A stretch of 57,080 nt of DNA, taken from assembly GCF_018333215.1 (NCBI RefSeq), contig NZ_BORO01000026.1, forward strand, positions 1 to 57,080, read 5' to 3'. The DNA is from Oceanobacillus sp. J11TS1 (GTDB lineage Bacteria > Bacillota > Bacilli > Bacillales > Amphibacillaceae). The position numbers and the translations under genes were made by a program. Positions 19,804-30,173 of this stretch are shown here, piece after piece. Position 1 is the first letter of the stretch; every line of letters begins with the position of its first letter. The notes below the pieces were generated by a model. The model was not told the DNA's origin and searched no databases. It saw only the letters and a list, made by a program, of their open reading frames with translations.

Positions 19804-20043
19804 ATGTCGGTTTTTGAGGAGGTGTTTACTATAGCAGTCATTAATCATATCCGTGAAATCCGCCGGAAAAAAGGGATAACGCAAATAAAAATGGCGGAGG
19901 ATCTGCAGGTTACACGCCAGACAATGAACGCCATCGAAAAAAATAAATATAATCCGAGTCTGGAGCTGGCTTTAAAAATAATTGCCTATTTTGAAATGCC
20001 GATTGAGCAGGTGTTTATTTTAGAAGAGGAGGATGACAAATGA
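19804..20043 (+). CDS. XRE-family transcriptional regulator
   Basis: A short Cro/CI-type DNA-binding protein. The helix-turn-helix covers IREIRRKKGITQIKMAEDLQVTRQTMNAIEKNKYNPSLELALKI, and an acidic C-terminal tail follows. It pairs with a small membrane protein that overlaps it by ATGA (20040-20043), a common two-gene arrangement. The start is uncertain. ATG 19804 has no ribosome site and GTG 19822 overlaps one. The best Shine-Dalgarno, GAGGAGG (19816-19822), is 8 nt before an ATA at 19831. It is probably autoregulated through the palindromes at 19727-19786. Confidence 0.85.
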   Translation: MSVFEEVFTIAVINHIREIRRKKGITQIKMAEDLQVTRQTMNAIEKNKYNPSLELALKIIAYFEMPIEQVFILEEEDDK

Positions 20044-20465
20044 GTGTGGAAAATAACATGAAGAAAGGAAAATCTGTAAAAAAGTGGGCACCATTTTTTC
20101 GTATTATCGCTTCACTGGTTGGATGTATTTTGGGGGCATCTCTGTATTACTTTTTTCAAGGCGGAGAATTTCCATATGAAGTATTATTGGGCGGATTAAC
20201 TGGAGCAATTATTTTAGCAATATTTGCATTTATTAAGTACAAACGTAAAAAAGATAATACTCCGGAAGCAGATGAAAGAGTAAAGCACAATATATTTCGT
20301 TTTTCCGCATACGCATCTCATATTTCTTTAGCTGTATTATTTTTAGGAATATTCATATTCAGTCTTCTCGGAGTTGAATCCGTATCCATTACGTATTTGT
20401 GGATTTTCTTTGTGGTTTATATCTGGGTTACAGGGATAGGAACTGTAATAGCAAGAAGAAGATGA
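20040..20465 (+). CDS. Small membrane protein (DUF2178-like)
   Basis: A 141-aa protein with four predicted membrane segments: about residues 20-40, 48-66, 90-110 and 115-137. A lysine-rich N-terminus and a central KYKRKKDNTPEADERVKHN loop separate them. DUF2178-type proteins often follow a small XRE regulator, as here with a 4-nt overlap, and are thought to be controlled with it. The function is unknown. Confidence 0.75.
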   Translation: MSVENNMKKGKSVKKWAPFFRIIASLVGCILGASLYYFFQGGEFPYEVLLGGLTGAIILAIFAFIKYKRKKDNTPEADERVKHNIFRFSAYASHISLAVLFLGIFIFSLLGVESVSITYLWIFFVVYIWVTGIGTVIARRR

Positions 20466-20624
20466 TGATAATCATCTAAGTGGGAGATCAAACAACCAGT
20501 AACGGCCCGATTGGTTCAAGGGCCTTTAGGGAGGCCGCTTTTTGGTCATACCTTTAGGTGCATGCCCTTGTGGTACTAGCAATCAGTAGGGGATGAAAGA
20601 ACCCCCACTAATTGAAGTTTCACT
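20466..20624. other. Intergenic region with GC-rich dyads
   Basis: CGGCC near 20503 can pair with GGCCG near 20533, which is followed by CTTTTTGG; this could be a weak terminator for the membrane-protein gene. Nothing else is supported between these convergent genes. Confidence 0.35.
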
Positions 20625-21404
20625 TTATCCCTTTATTGCTTTAAACAACGTCCATCTGTCCTTTTCTACAATCTTTGTTATATAGTCACCAATAATAGAT
20701 TGATCCATATAGTCGATTAAACGCTGTAACTCATTATCCGATAACTCATGTAAAATACTGCGTCCGGCTCTGGATTGAATGTCATCAAAGAGAGCTTCTT
20801 TGTTTTTATACATTTTCCTTATCTCCCATAGGCGGTGCTCTTCTATATTTTTAAAACCAGCTTGCTGAAGACTTAATTTTATATCATAGCTAGAGTGTCT
20901 CCGTTCCTTTTCAAATGCCTTTAGTGTCGGGAAAGCCTCAAAAAAGTAGCCGCGAATATGTTCGTTGCTACCTTCTAGTAAACAATCGTCCAGTGTGCGA
21001 TCCTGGATAAGATAACAGCCGCCGCTTTTCAATACTCTATATGCCTCAGCAAATACAGAACGTAAATCTTTTATATGGTGGATTAATGCTCTGGATAATA
21101 TTAAGTCAGCATTATCCGGCTCTAAGCTAGTATTATCTGCGTCATCATGCTGAAAGGTAATATTAGAATAATTGCTGCAGTTTTCCCTAGCTCCTTCTAA
21201 AATGGATTTGGAATAGTCAATGCCTAATATAGATGGAATCCCGATATCAGCCAAAGCTTTGGAATAAATACCGCCCCCGCATCCTATATCTGCAGCTAGT
21301 TGAATAGAATCCATATCAATCAGCTCTTTTATTTTCTCTTTCCATGCAGTATCTGCTTCACGATTTGTATAGCTGTACATATTATCTTTACTGTGAAAAT
21401 CCAA
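20625..21404 (-). CDS. Class I SAM-dependent methyltransferase
   Basis: The 259-aa cytoplasmic protein has the SAM-binding motif I AADIGCGGGIYSKAL (about 36-50), an acidic motif GIDYSKSIL, motif II DNADLILSRALIHHI and VLKSGGCYLIQD. It looks like a Methyltransf_11-type small-molecule or quinone-like methyltransferase; the substrate is unknown. The start is TTG 21404, preceded by AGGAGG with a 7-nt spacer. It is a single gene facing the region at 20466. Confidence 0.85.
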   Translation of the reverse strand: MDFHSKDNMYSYTNREADTAWKEKIKELIDMDSIQLAADIGCGGGIYSKALADIGIPSILGIDYSKSILEGARENCSNYSNITFQHDDADNTSLEPDNADLILSRALIHHIKDLRSVFAEAYRVLKSGGCYLIQDRTLDDCLLEGSNEHIRGYFFEAFPTLKAFEKERRHSSYDIKLSLQQAGFKNIEEHRLWEIRKMYKNKEALFDDIQSRAGRSILHELSDNELQRLIDYMDQSIIGDYITKIVEKDRWTLFKAIKG

Positions 21405-21576
21405 TGCATCTCCTCCTCAGTAATGTTATTATAATTGATTATAGCTTTACATGCTAATTAAATATAATATTGGTTTTTAATTGGACTAGATAAGAAAATA
21501 TTATATGAAGGCTAATTAGATAGATATATATTGGAATGTTACAATAGAAAAAACTGTAACAAAGGATGAAAAATCA

Positions 21577-21987
21577 ATGAATGAACGTTATCAAATCAAG
21601 TATCAGACACCAAGTATCGAAACATTTAATCAATTACGGACAGAGGCCGGTCTAAGTAGCAAGGAAAGAAAAGCAATTGAAATTGGCCTTCCTAATACAC
21701 TATTTGCTGTATCTATTTATGATGGTAATACATTAATTGGTATGGGAAGAGTTGTTGGTGACGGAGGGGTTGTTTTTCATGTAGTGGATATTGTTGTTAA
21801 ACCTAGCTATCAGGGACAAGGCCTTGGAAAATGTGTGATGCAGGAAATTATGAATTATTTAGATAACCATACATACCAAGGATCGTATGTCAGCCTGATC
21901 GCCGATGTTCCGGCTGATAAGTTATATGAACAGTTTGGCTTTCGCTATACAGCTCCGAATTCTGTGGGAATGTATCGTATGTATTAA
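21577..21987 (+). CDS. GNAT family N-acetyltransferase
   Basis: A 136-aa acyl-CoA dependent acetyltransferase. Motif A is DIVVKPSYQGQGLGKCVMQ (about 81-99), with the Q-x-x-G-x-G acetyl-CoA loop, and motif B is YEQFGFRY. The substrate is unknown. Start is ATG 21577 with only a weak ribosome site (AAAGGATG). An inverted repeat, TGTTACA (21537-21543) with TGTAACA (21555-21561), lies just upstream and may be an operator. Confidence 0.85.
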   Translation: MNERYQIKYQTPSIETFNQLRTEAGLSSKERKAIEIGLPNTLFAVSIYDGNTLIGMGRVVGDGGVVFHVVDIVVKPSYQGQGLGKCVMQEIMNYLDNHTYQGSYVSLIADVPADKLYEQFGFRYTAPNSVGMYRMY

Positions 21988-22036
21988 AAATCCCCTAATT
22001 ATTGTTTGGATAAAACAATAATTAGGGGATTTCTTT
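21988..22036. terminator. Bidirectional terminator between GNAT gene and ptsI
   Basis: A 19-bp perfect stem, AATCCCCTAATTATTGTTT with its complement ending at 22031, is flanked by AAAA on the left and TTTCTTTA on the right. It serves both convergent genes. Confidence 0.9.
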
Positions 22037-22044
22037 ATATTAAT

Positions 22045-23763
22045 TTATTTATTAATAGTCTTTTCCGCTAATGCAACAACTTCTTCAGCAGTGCTTAGTG
22101 AAAGGAATTCATCTTTAAGTGCTGCAAGTTCTTTTTTATTCAAGCCAAGAATTTGCGTTCTTGCCGGTAAGATAGAAGTGGCGCTCATGCTGAATTCATC
22201 CAGGCCAAGTGCAAGAAGTAATGGAATCGCAGTAGAATCTCCTGCCATTTCTCCACACATACCAGCCCATTTGCCTTCTGCGTGAGCTGCTTCAATCACA
22301 TTGTTTACCAGGTTCAAAATTGCTGGATGATATGGTTGGTACAGGTAAGATACCTGTTCATTCATACGGTCAGCAGCCATTGTGTATTGAATTAAGTCAT
22401 TTGTTCCGATGCTGAAGAAGTCAACTTCTTTTGCAAATTGTTTTGCAATGACAGCCGTAGATGGGATCTCTACCATGATTCCTACTTCGATATCATCAGA
22501 AACTTCTATACCATCATTTTGAAGGTTTTCTTTTTCTTCTAATAGCAATGCTTTAGCTTGGCGAAATTCTTCCAATGTAGCAATCATCGGGAACATGATT
22601 TTTAAATTGCCGTATGCACTTGCGCGTAATAGAGCACGCAATTGCGGGCGGAATACGTGTTCATTTTCTAAACAGAAACGAATTGCACGGAATCCTAAGA
22701 ATGGGTTAAGTTCTTTCGGCATATCTAAGTAGCTGATTTCTTTATCCCCGCCGACATCGAGTGTACGTACAACAACAGGCTTGTCTCCCATTTTTTCTAA
22801 TACGGATTTGTATGCTTCAAATTGTACATCTTCGGAAGGCAATTCCGAGTTACCCATGTACAAGAATTCTGTACGATAAAGACCAACGCCCTCACCGCCA
22901 TTATTAAGAACGCCCTCTACATCGTCGGGTGTACCAATATTTGCAGCAAGATCTACTTGTTCGCCGTCTGCAGAGAAAGTAGGCTCATCTTTTAATTTTG
23001 CCCATTCTTCCTGCTGTTTTGCAAATGCAGCTTGTTTTTCTTCATATAATTTAATTTCTTCCTCTGTCGGGTTAATAATAACCTTACCTTCAATTCCATC
23101 CACGATAACTTGATCGTCTTTTTTCACTGAATCTGTAACATCTTTTGTTCCTACAACAGCGGGAATTTCCAAAGAACGGGCCATAATAGCGGAGTGAGAA
23201 GTTCGGCCACCGATATCGGTTGCAAAACCTTTTACAAAATCACGATTTAACTGAGCAGTATCTGAAGGAGTTAAATCTTTTGCAATCACAATCACTTGCT
23301 CGTTAATTAGAGCAGGGTTAGGGAAGGTTACCTGAAGCAAATGAGACATTACACGTTTTGTAACATCATGAATGTCAGCTGCGCGCTCACGCATGTATGC
23401 ATTATCCATATCTTTAAACATTTGAATGAACATCGTTGCAACTTCGTCTAAAGCAGCTTCTGCATTTACTTTTTCATTATTGATTTTATCTTTGATTGGA
23501 TTTATAAGCTCTGGATCGCCCAATACAAGCAGGTGTGCAGAGAAAATTTCTGCATGCTCTTCACCGAGTTCTTTTAATGTATGTGCTTTAATTTTCTCCA
23601 GTTCATCTCTAGAAACTTCGATTGCGCTTTCAAGACGTTCAATCTCTTTTTCTGGATGATCAACTGTCGTCTTTTCAAACGTTAATTCCGGTTCTTTTAA
23701 TTCATATACTTTAGCAATGGCAATACCGCTTGATGCAGCAATTCCATTCATTTTCTTCATCAT
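22045..23763 (-). CDS. ptsI: Phosphoenolpyruvate-protein phosphotransferase (PTS enzyme I)
   Basis: Enzyme I takes phosphate from PEP onto a histidine and passes it to HPr, starting PTS sugar uptake. The 572-aa protein has active-site His190 in [13 protein letters not shown], the PEP-binding [13 protein letters not shown] and [28 protein letters not shown] and the CGEMAGD cysteine. The start is ATG 23763 with AAAGGA 7 nt upstream. A minus-strand TTGCAC / TAGTAT pair with 17-bp spacing upstream could be its promoter. ptsH, which normally precedes ptsI in Bacillus, is absent here. Confidence 0.96.
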   Translation of the reverse strand: MMKKMNGIAASSGIAIAKVYELKEPELTFEKTTVDHPEKEIERLESAIEVSRDELEKIKAHTLKELGEEHAEIFSAHLLVLGDPELINPIKDKINNEKVNAEAALDEVATMFIQMFKDMDNAYMRERAADIHDVTKRVMSHLLQVTFPNPALINEQVIVIAKDLTPSDTAQLNRDFVKGFATDIGGRTSHSAIMARSLEIPAVVGTKDVTDSVKKDDQVIVDGIEGKVIINPTEEEIKLYEEKQAAFAKQQEEWAKLKDEPTFSADGEQVDLAANIGTPDDVEGVLNNGGEGVGLYRTEFLYMGNSELPSEDVQFEAYKSVLEKMGDKPVVVRTLDVGGDKEISYLDMPKELNPFLGFRAIRFCLENEHVFRPQLRALLRASAYGNLKIMFPMIATLEEFRQAKALLLEEKENLQNDGIEVSDDIEVGIMVEIPSTAVIAKQFAKEVDFFSIGTNDLIQYTMAADRMNEQVSYLYQPYHPAILNLVNNVIEAAHAEGKWAGMCGEMAGDSTAIPLLLALGLDEFSMSATSILPARTQILGLNKKELAALKDEFLSLSTAEEVVALAEKTINK

Positions 23764-23887
23764 TCGAGCATCCTTTCTTTAATAAAGCTTTAAACATATT
23801 ATAACATATTTATACTAAATGAGCGTGCATCATTGTGCAAGTAATATACGGAAATTGTAGACATTTGGCGATATGAGAAAGGAATTG

Positions 23888-24802
23888 CTAATTATTGTCT
23901 TTTTTAGAATGCTTCAACCATCTTCCGATAAACTCAAATACTTCTTTTCGGCATGTATCGTTTAATAACTCGTGTCTTCCTCCTTCATAAACTTGGACGA
24001 GAATGTTCGTCAGCCCGCTTTTTTGAAAAAGATCAGCAGTTTTCCATACCCCATTCCCATACTGGCCAATCGGATCTTGGTCTCCGCTAATAAGAAGAAG
24101 GGGCAGGTTTTTACGTATATGTTGATTGAGGTTTTGATCTCTTGTCTGATATATCCCTTCCAACAAGTCATAGAAAAAACGAGCGGTTGGAATAAAGCCT
24201 GTATAAGGATCCACTTCATAGGCGTCAGCCAATGTTTTATCTCTTGTAAGCCATTCATGCTTATAATGTTTATCACGCTTCATACTGCTTCCTAAAACAA
24301 GGTTATTCATAAGAGGAGATGGCTTTGTTGCTGGTAACAGGGAGGCAACTCTTTTTCCAATAGCCGTAACGATTCTGGAATAATGGCCCGTGCCAGTTAA
24401 AATTACCCCGTCGATTTCCGTGCTATAATGCTGGATGAAATTTCGCATTAAGAAAGAACCCATACTATGCCCTAAACAGTAATAGGGAAGGTGTGGAAAC
24501 GCATCTTTCCCAAATTGCATGATTTCATAAAGGTCTGTAACGACACGACGGAATCCATTTTTTTCTGTAAAGTACCCCTGTATTCCGGTATCTCCTGTTT
24601 TACCATGACCGCGATGATCACAGCCTATGACAACAAAGCCTAAGGAAGTACAATAAGAAGCAAAATCGTGATAACGTTCGATATGCTCCACCATGCCATG
24701 TGCTATTTGCAAGACACCAATCGCTTCATTTTCTGGAAGCCATTGTTTGAGATAAATGCTTGCACCATCAGAAACATCTAGCCAATGCTGTTTGATATGC
24801 AT
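23888..24802 (-). CDS. Alpha/beta hydrolase (monoacylglycerol lipase/lysophospholipase-like)
   Basis: A 304-aa serine hydrolase of the Hydrolase_4 group. The nucleophile is Ser113 in GHSMG, the oxyanion motif IAHGMVEHIERY is at about 33-44, and CDHRGHGKTG follows. The acid is likely in LLISGDQDPIG and the catalytic histidine in EGGRHELLND. There is no signal peptide, so it acts in the cytoplasm, probably on lipid esters. It lies upstream of ptsI on the same strand with a 124-bp gap and is probably transcribed separately. Confidence 0.85.
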   Translation of the reverse strand: MHIKQHWLDVSDGASIYLKQWLPENEAIGVLQIAHGMVEHIERYHDFASYCTSLGFVVIGCDHRGHGKTGDTGIQGYFTEKNGFRRVVTDLYEIMQFGKDAFPHLPYYCLGHSMGSFLMRNFIQHYSTEIDGVILTGTGHYSRIVTAIGKRVASLLPATKPSPLMNNLVLGSSMKRDKHYKHEWLTRDKTLADAYEVDPYTGFIPTARFFYDLLEGIYQTRDQNLNQHIRKNLPLLLISGDQDPIGQYGNGVWKTADLFQKSGLTNILVQVYEGGRHELLNDTCRKEVFEFIGRWLKHSKKDNN

Positions 24803-25275
24803 TCGGCTTTCCCCCTTATTGATTCTATAATTAGCAGTACAGTATTTTGTTTGAAGCAGCTATTTTCATTATACTGTGAAGCCAAGTTTCAGAACAAATG
24901 CCAGAGTAAATAAAGATACGGAATCATAGACTATGGTTTTGGACAGGAGAAGGCAAAAGGTGAAAGCAAACCAATGGAAAATATGAAGTAAAGAATAGAG
25001 CTTTCTTGAATAAAAGGATTGAAAAATGGCCAATATTATACCTCGTTACTTTAGCAAACATTATCCGTATTCTTTCCTTAAAAAGTTATCTTAAAAGAAG
25101 ATATTAAGAAGAAATCAGAAGTTGACGCTCTGCATGTAATTATTTTTAGCATGAGGTTAATATTGGCCTGCTGTTAATTAAAAAAGAGCATCAGTAATCG
25201 TCAATCCGACAAGACTCGTTAATTTACTGGGTTAAACACCCTGAACATAGAATATTCTTCATTAATTTCTGCTTG
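24803..25275. other. Intergenic region without supported gene
   Basis: About 470 bp of AT-rich sequence between two minus-strand genes. I see no long open frame, tRNA or convincing terminator. The promoter of the hydrolase gene must lie in the left part, but no clear boxes were found. Confidence 0.4.
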
Positions 25276-26328
25276 TTATTCTGAATCTTTACGAGTTTGC
25301 TCTGGTAACGAATCCCAGAAAGATTCATCTTGTTCATTCACGGATCCACTTGCAATGGCTCTTAATGTGGAATCAAGGGTGTTGATAGTCTGTTTAATTA
25401 AGTAACCATTACTTTTTTGGCCAAGTACAGCTGATTCATTGGAATGGTCAGACATCCCGCGCATTTCGAATAAAAGAGTGGCAATATCGTATTGAACCGC
25501 AATTCCGTTACGTGCAATTGTTTCAGCACTTCCGCCAGGGTATTTTCCAATGCGTCCCCAGCCTGTTGATTCAATTTCATTGTAGACTATAGCACCAAGT
25601 TGCTTAGACTTATGCAGGACCTCTGGATTGACGTTAGGTGTTGTTGGATGAAGGATGGAACCAGATACCAATTCATCCCCATTAATTACCCGATCCGCTC
25701 CTTGATGATGTAGGTCAATCATGTAATCAATATCATATTTTTGTAAGACATTCTCATGCAAAGCTTTCGTTTCCGGTTGGATTTTATCAATATGATCGCG
25801 ATTTATATCCGTGCCAACAGCGTTGTATCTAGTTAAATGACGGTCACCGTTTGCAACATAATCATCTAATGGAAAATCAACGTCTCCCATGGCGCCGTCC
25901 GCATTAAGCATTGGCAGCACGAGGACATTAACATTATCCAATACCCCTTTTGATTTACCTGTTCCAAGATGTTTGATAAATTCTAGTGCTCCTTCTGTAG
26001 TTAATTGTTCATTCCCATGTTGTTGGGTTAAATATAGAACCGTTGGATTTTCAGGATTCGACATATACTTTACAAGGTGAATATCCCGCCCCTTCACAGT
26101 TTGACCAATAACTTCTAATTCCATTTTTTCTTGTTTTGCGTCTTGTTTTTTCAGAAAATCTACTAATTCTTGATAAGTGGTAAGGATAGAGGTATTCACG
26201 GTTTCATTACCACCGTAATTTGGACCATTCCCAACTGCATTGACAACTGCGGGAGCGATGGATGTTCCACCAAGTACGAAAGCTCCTGTAAGGCTTAATG
26301 CTAATAGTCCTTTGTTCAATTTATTCAT
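25276..26328 (-). CDS. Secreted M14-family zinc carboxypeptidase
   Basis: The 350-aa protein has a Sec signal peptide (about residues 1-31, hydrophobic core LALSLTGAFVLGG). A metallocarboxypeptidase domain follows. Zinc ligands are His104 and Glu107 (QQHGNEQ) and His207 or His208 (IDLHHQG). The substrate arginine region is GTDINRD and the general base is Glu288 in LLFEMRG. It would trim peptides outside the cell. The start is ATG 26328 after GGAGGGATTTC. It stands alone, divergent from secG. Confidence 0.88.
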   Translation of the reverse strand: MNKLNKGLLALSLTGAFVLGGTSIAPAVVNAVGNGPNYGGNETVNTSILTTYQELVDFLKKQDAKQEKMELEVIGQTVKGRDIHLVKYMSNPENPTVLYLTQQHGNEQLTTEGALEFIKHLGTGKSKGVLDNVNVLVLPMLNADGAMGDVDFPLDDYVANGDRHLTRYNAVGTDINRDHIDKIQPETKALHENVLQKYDIDYMIDLHHQGADRVINGDELVSGSILHPTTPNVNPEVLHKSKQLGAIVYNEIESTGWGRIGKYPGGSAETIARNGIAVQYDIATLLFEMRGMSDHSNESAVLGQKSNGYLIKQTINTLDSTLRAIASGSVNEQDESFWDSLPEQTRKDSE

Positions 26329-26676
26329 GAAATCCCTCCATTGTTTATAGGTATATCGTTATGTATTCTAGAGGATTTGCTAGAACCCTCCAAATAACAC
26401 AAAATTAAAGGGATTGTCCTGTGTACAAATAACTAACCTGGGATGATAGATGGGGTGACTAAAGTTTTGATAATAATAAATTCATTATTTCAATCGCTTT
26501 CCAAATCGTTACTGAAAATAAAGAAATGAAAGATGATATATTGTTTTTTTGAGTCAACACCGTTATCGATAGTTGATATTATAAGAAACAATTCATGAAT
26601 CTTTGTTGCGCAACAAATTCAAAGTGTGATAAAGTAGATTTTAGGGATTGTCGGAACATAGGAGGAGTATGAAAGC
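26329..26676. other. Divergent intergenic region upstream of secG
   Basis: It contains the perfect palindrome TTTGTTGCGCAACAAA (26602-26617). An extended -10-like TGTGATAAA (about 26625-26633) lies 16 bp past TTGCGC, giving a possible secG promoter whose -35 sits within the palindrome. No gene is supported. Confidence 0.5.
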
Positions 26677-26910
26677 ATGTTAACTGTCATTAATGTTATA
26701 TTAGTAATTGATGTTATTGTTATGATTACACTTGTGTTATTGCAGTCTGGAAAAAGTGCAGGCTTATCCGGTGCAATTTCTGGTGGAGCTGAACAGTTAT
26801 TTGGGAAACAGAAAGCACGCGGAATTGATTTAGTGCTTCATCGTTTAACGATTGTTACAGGTGTACTGTTCTTTGTCTTAGCTTTTCTAGCAGCATATGT
26901 ATTACAGTAG
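26677..26910 (+). CDS. secG: Preprotein translocase subunit SecG
   Basis: SecG is the small accessory subunit of the SecYEG channel. The 77-aa protein has two membrane segments (about 3-22 and 55-76) around the conserved [29 protein letters not shown] loop, whose start is the hallmark. The start is ATG 26677 after AGGAGGAG. It heads the conserved secG-est-rnr-smpB-ssrA order of Bacillaceae. Confidence 0.95.
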   Translation: MLTVINVILVIDVIVMITLVLLQSGKSAGLSGAISGGAEQLFGKQKARGIDLVLHRLTIVTGVLFFVLAFLAAYVLQ

Positions 26911-26917
26911 ATATTAT

Positions 26918-26948
26918 ACCTTATCACATTTTGGTGGTAAGGTTTTTT
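26918..26948 (+). terminator. Terminator after secG
   Basis: ACCTTATCAC and GTGGTAAGGT flank a small loop and are followed by TTTTTTC. Probably partial, since est and rnr follow closely. Confidence 0.6.
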
Positions 26949-27030
26949 CATTTTCACTTTTGTTTTAGAAGGGTATACTAGAAGTGAAATGGGAAAAAAT
27001 TAGTGAAGGAAGATGAAAGGAATGGATAGT

Positions 27031-27777
27031 GTGAAAGTAAAGTTACCACAGCCGTTTACATTTGAAGCAGGAGAGCGGGCTGTTTTATTATTACATGGAT
27101 TTACAGGAAATTCTGCAGACGTTCGTATGCTCGGACGTTTTTTAGAGAAGAAAGGCTATACGAGCCATGCGCCAATTTATCGTGGGCACGGGCTTCCTCC
27201 TGAAGAATTAATAAAAAGTAATCCAGAACAGTGGTGGGCAGATGTAAAAGCCGCATATAACCATCTAAAGGATTTGGGATATAAGGAAATTGCTGTAGCC
27301 GGTCTTTCTCTTGGCGGAGTATTAGGTTTAAAACTTGCTTATTCGGAGCAAATTAAAGGTATGGTATCCATGTGTGCTCCGATGTTTTTTGATAACGAGA
27401 AAGAGCTGACAAAAGGATTTCAATCGTTTTCCAAAGAGTTTAAGCAGCTGGAGCAAAAGGACGAAACGGTCATCAAAGAAGAAATGGAAGCATTAATGAG
27501 TAACTCGAAGGATCTCTTTAAAGGGGTCGGTGACACCATTAAGGAAGTGAATTCAAATATTGATATGATTTATACACCAACTTTTGTAGTGCAGGCAGAG
27601 AACGATGAAATGATTAATACAGACAGTGCTAATTATATTTATGACAATGTCGAAGCTACACAAAAGGATATCAAATGGTATGCAAATTCTGGCCATGTCA
27701 TTACGATGGACAAAGAAAAGGATCAGCTTCACGAAGATATCTATATGTTTTTAGAAAGCTTAGATTGGGAAGTATAA
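27031..27777 (+). CDS. est: Carboxylesterase (Est/YvaK family)
   Basis: A cytoplasmic alpha/beta hydrolase acting on short-chain esters. The 248-aa protein has the oxyanion motif LLHGFTGN, Ser93 in GLSLGG, the acid in QAENDEMI and His in SGHVI. The start is GTG 27031, chosen because AAAGGA (27016-27021) is correctly spaced and the N-terminus ([11 protein letters not shown]) then matches the family. ATG 27013 and 27022 are less well placed. It is followed by rnr after 39 bp. Confidence 0.9.
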   Translation: MKVKLPQPFTFEAGERAVLLLHGFTGNSADVRMLGRFLEKKGYTSHAPIYRGHGLPPEELIKSNPEQWWADVKAAYNHLKDLGYKEIAVAGLSLGGVLGLKLAYSEQIKGMVSMCAPMFFDNEKELTKGFQSFSKEFKQLEQKDETVIKEEMEALMSNSKDLFKGVGDTIKEVNSNIDMIYTPTFVVQAENDEMINTDSANYIYDNVEATQKDIKWYANSGHVITMDKEKDQLHEDIYMFLESLDWEV

Positions 27778-27816
27778 AATAAAAGCAGGAAAGATTAAAA
27801 GAAAGAAGGTGAAAGT

Positions 27817-30078
27817 ATGAAAGAACGCATTTTAGATTATATTAAAGAAAACAGTACCAAGCCTTTATCTGTTCAAGAACTGGAAGAGGCTTTAGCTTTA
27901 GATAATGCGGTTGAATTTAAAGAGCTAGTTATTGCTTTAAATGAGTTGGAATTAGAAGGAGAGCTTGTACGTACAAGGAAAAATCGTTTCGGATTACCAG
28001 ATAAAATGAATTTAATTAAAGGGACAATCCAAATGCATGCAAAAGGTTTTGCCTTCCTTATTCCGGAAGATGAAGACGAAAAGGATGTATACATCCACGC
28101 AAATGATATGGGTTCAGCAATGAATCGAGATAAAGTACTTGTTCGTTTAGAAAAGAAAGATTCCGAGGGTTCTCGCCCAGAAGGCAAGGTTATTCGAATT
28201 TTGGAGAGGGCGGTAGTCACTGTTGTCGGCACGTTTGAAGATAATCGTTCCTTTGGATTTGTCATTGCGGATGATAAGCGGATCCCTAATGATATATTTA
28301 TTTCTAAAAGTCATACACACGGTGCGATTGATGGCCATAAAGTACTTGCCCGTATTACCAAATATCCAGAAGGAAGAAAGAGTGCAGAAGGAGAAATTAT
28401 TCAGATTCTAGGTCATAAAAATGATCCGGGAATTGATATTCTCTCCGTTATTTATAAGCATGGAATTCCGATTGATTTTCCCGAAGAGGTCATTGAACAA
28501 GCAAATAGAGTACCAGATGAAATTCATCCAGATGAGATAAAAGGAAGAAAAGATTTACGGGATGAAGTCGTTGTCACGATTGATGGAGCAGATGCGAAAG
28601 ATTTAGATGATGCTGTCAGTGTGAAGCGTTTGGATAATGGGAATTACCAGCTGGGTGTCTATATTGCTGATGTGAGTCATTACGTTAAGGAAGGCACGCC
28701 GCTGGATAAAGAAGCATTTGAGAGAGGTACAAGTGTTTATTTAGTCGATCGCGTGATTCCTATGATTCCCCATCGTTTATCAAACGGTATTTGCTCCCTT
28801 AATCCCCAGGTTGACCGCTTAACACTAGGCTGCCAAATGGAGATTAATGCAGGCGGGCAAGTTGTTCACCATGAAATTTTCCAAAGTGTGATTAATTCAA
28901 ATGAGCGAATGACCTATTCAGATGTGAATAAGATTTTAGTAGATAAGGATGAGGAGCTTCGTCAAAAATATGAGCCGCTTGTTCCTATGTTTGAGGATAT
29001 GGAAGAGCTTGCCTCTATTTTACGCAAAAAACGTTTTGGACGAGGAGCTATTGATTTTGATTTCAAAGAAGCAAAAGTGCTTGTCGATGAACAAGGCCAT
29101 CCGACCGATGTTGTTATTCGTGAACGTTCCGTCGGGGAAAAATTAATTGAAGAATTTATGCTTGTTGCCAATGAAACGATTGCTGAGCATTTCCATTGGA
29201 TGGATGTACCATTTATTCATCGTATCCACGAAGACCCGGACGAAGGAAAGCTGGAGAAATTCTATGACTTCTTAGCTGGACTGGGTATCTCTGTAAAAGG
29301 AACTGCGAATGAGGTTCATCCGCAACAGCTGCAAAAAGTGTTAGAATCCATTAAAGATGAGCCTGAGGAAATGATTGTATCAAAATTAATGCTGCGCTCG
29401 ATGCAGCAGGCAAAATATTCTCCGCAAAGTGCTGGTCACTTTGGTTTGGCTACGGATTTTTATACACATTTTACTTCGCCGATTCGCCGTTATCCTGATT
29501 TAATTGTGCACCGATTAATTCGCACATATTTAATTGAAAATAAAATGGATAAGCAAACGTTGAATCATTGGAAGGAGCGCATGCCAGAGATTGGTCGTCA
29601 TACTTCTGAGATGGAGCGCCGAGCAGTAGATGCGGAGCGTGACACAGATAATATGAAGAAAGCGGAATTTATGAAAGATAAAATTGGTGAAGAATTCACT
29701 GGTATTATTAGTTCCGTAACGAATTTTGGCATGTTTGTCGAGCTGGAAAATACGGTGGAAGGTCTTGTCCATGTCAGCTATTTAACAGACGACTATTATC
29801 ATTATGATGAACGCAGTCAGGCGATGATTGGAGAACGGACAGCCAAAGTATTTCGAGTTGGAGATGAAGTTGATATTAAGGTAGCTGATGTAAACTTGGA
29901 AGAATACACAGTGGATTTCGAATTAACATCCTTAGCTTCTCCACGTCGAAAAGAAAGCAAACAAAAGCCGTCTAAACGAGTAATCCAAACCTCAACCAAA
30001 ACGAAAGAAAAATCAAAACCAAAGGCAAAAGGGAAAGCAAAGCCTAAAAATCAAAAAAGAAATAAATCAAAACGGTAG
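27817..30078 (+). CDS. rnr: Ribonuclease R
   Basis: A processive 3'-5' exoribonuclease that degrades structured RNA and works with tmRNA on non-stop messages. The 753-aa protein has an N-terminal winged helix, cold-shock domains, the RNB catalytic centre with clustered aspartates in [13 protein letters not shown], the SPIRRYPDL motif, an S1 domain (about 620-705) and a strongly Lys-rich tail. The start is ATG 27817 after GAAGGTG. Its association with smpB-ssrA fits its role in trans-translation. Confidence 0.97.
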   Translation: MKERILDYIKENSTKPLSVQELEEALALDNAVEFKELVIALNELELEGELVRTRKNRFGLPDKMNLIKGTIQMHAKGFAFLIPEDEDEKDVYIHANDMGSAMNRDKVLVRLEKKDSEGSRPEGKVIRILERAVVTVVGTFEDNRSFGFVIADDKRIPNDIFISKSHTHGAIDGHKVLARITKYPEGRKSAEGEIIQILGHKNDPGIDILSVIYKHGIPIDFPEEVIEQANRVPDEIHPDEIKGRKDLRDEVVVTIDGADAKDLDDAVSVKRLDNGNYQLGVYIADVSHYVKEGTPLDKEAFERGTSVYLVDRVIPMIPHRLSNGICSLNPQVDRLTLGCQMEINAGGQVVHHEIFQSVINSNERMTYSDVNKILVDKDEELRQKYEPLVPMFEDMEELASILRKKRFGRGAIDFDFKEAKVLVDEQGHPTDVVIRERSVGEKLIEEFMLVANETIAEHFHWMDVPFIHRIHEDPDEGKLEKFYDFLAGLGISVKGTANEVHPQQLQKVLESIKDEPEEMIVSKLMLRSMQQAKYSPQSAGHFGLATDFYTHFTSPIRRYPDLIVHRLIRTYLIENKMDKQTLNHWKERMPEIGRHTSEMERRAVDAERDTDNMKKAEFMKDKIGEEFTGIISSVTNFGMFVELENTVEGLVHVSYLTDDYYHYDERSQAMIGERTAKVFRVGDEVDIKVADVNLEEYTVDFELTSLASPRRKESKQKPSKRVIQTSTKTKEKSKPKAKGKAKPKNQKRNKSKR

Positions 30079-30108
30079 AATCTCTTTTAAGAGATTTTAT
30101 CGTTTTTT
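30071..30108 (+). terminator. Terminator after rnr
   Basis: AATCTCTT/AAGAGATT (30079-30096) lies within a larger imperfect stem, AACG...CGTT, followed by TTTTT. Confidence 0.75.
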
Positions 30109-30144
30109 CACACAGAAAGAAACTTACTTACCTATATAAAACTT

Positions 30145-30173
30145 TTGAGATAAGGCAAGTTTTTTGGTAAAAT
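30145..30173 (+). promoter_or_regulatory. smpB promoter
   Basis: The -35 TTGAGA (30145-30150) and -10 TAAAAT (30168-30173) are spaced 17 bp. The leader that follows contains a 10-bp inverted repeat, AGAACTTTCA (30222-30231) with TGAAAGTTCT (30275-30284), close to the ribosome site. Confidence 0.6.
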
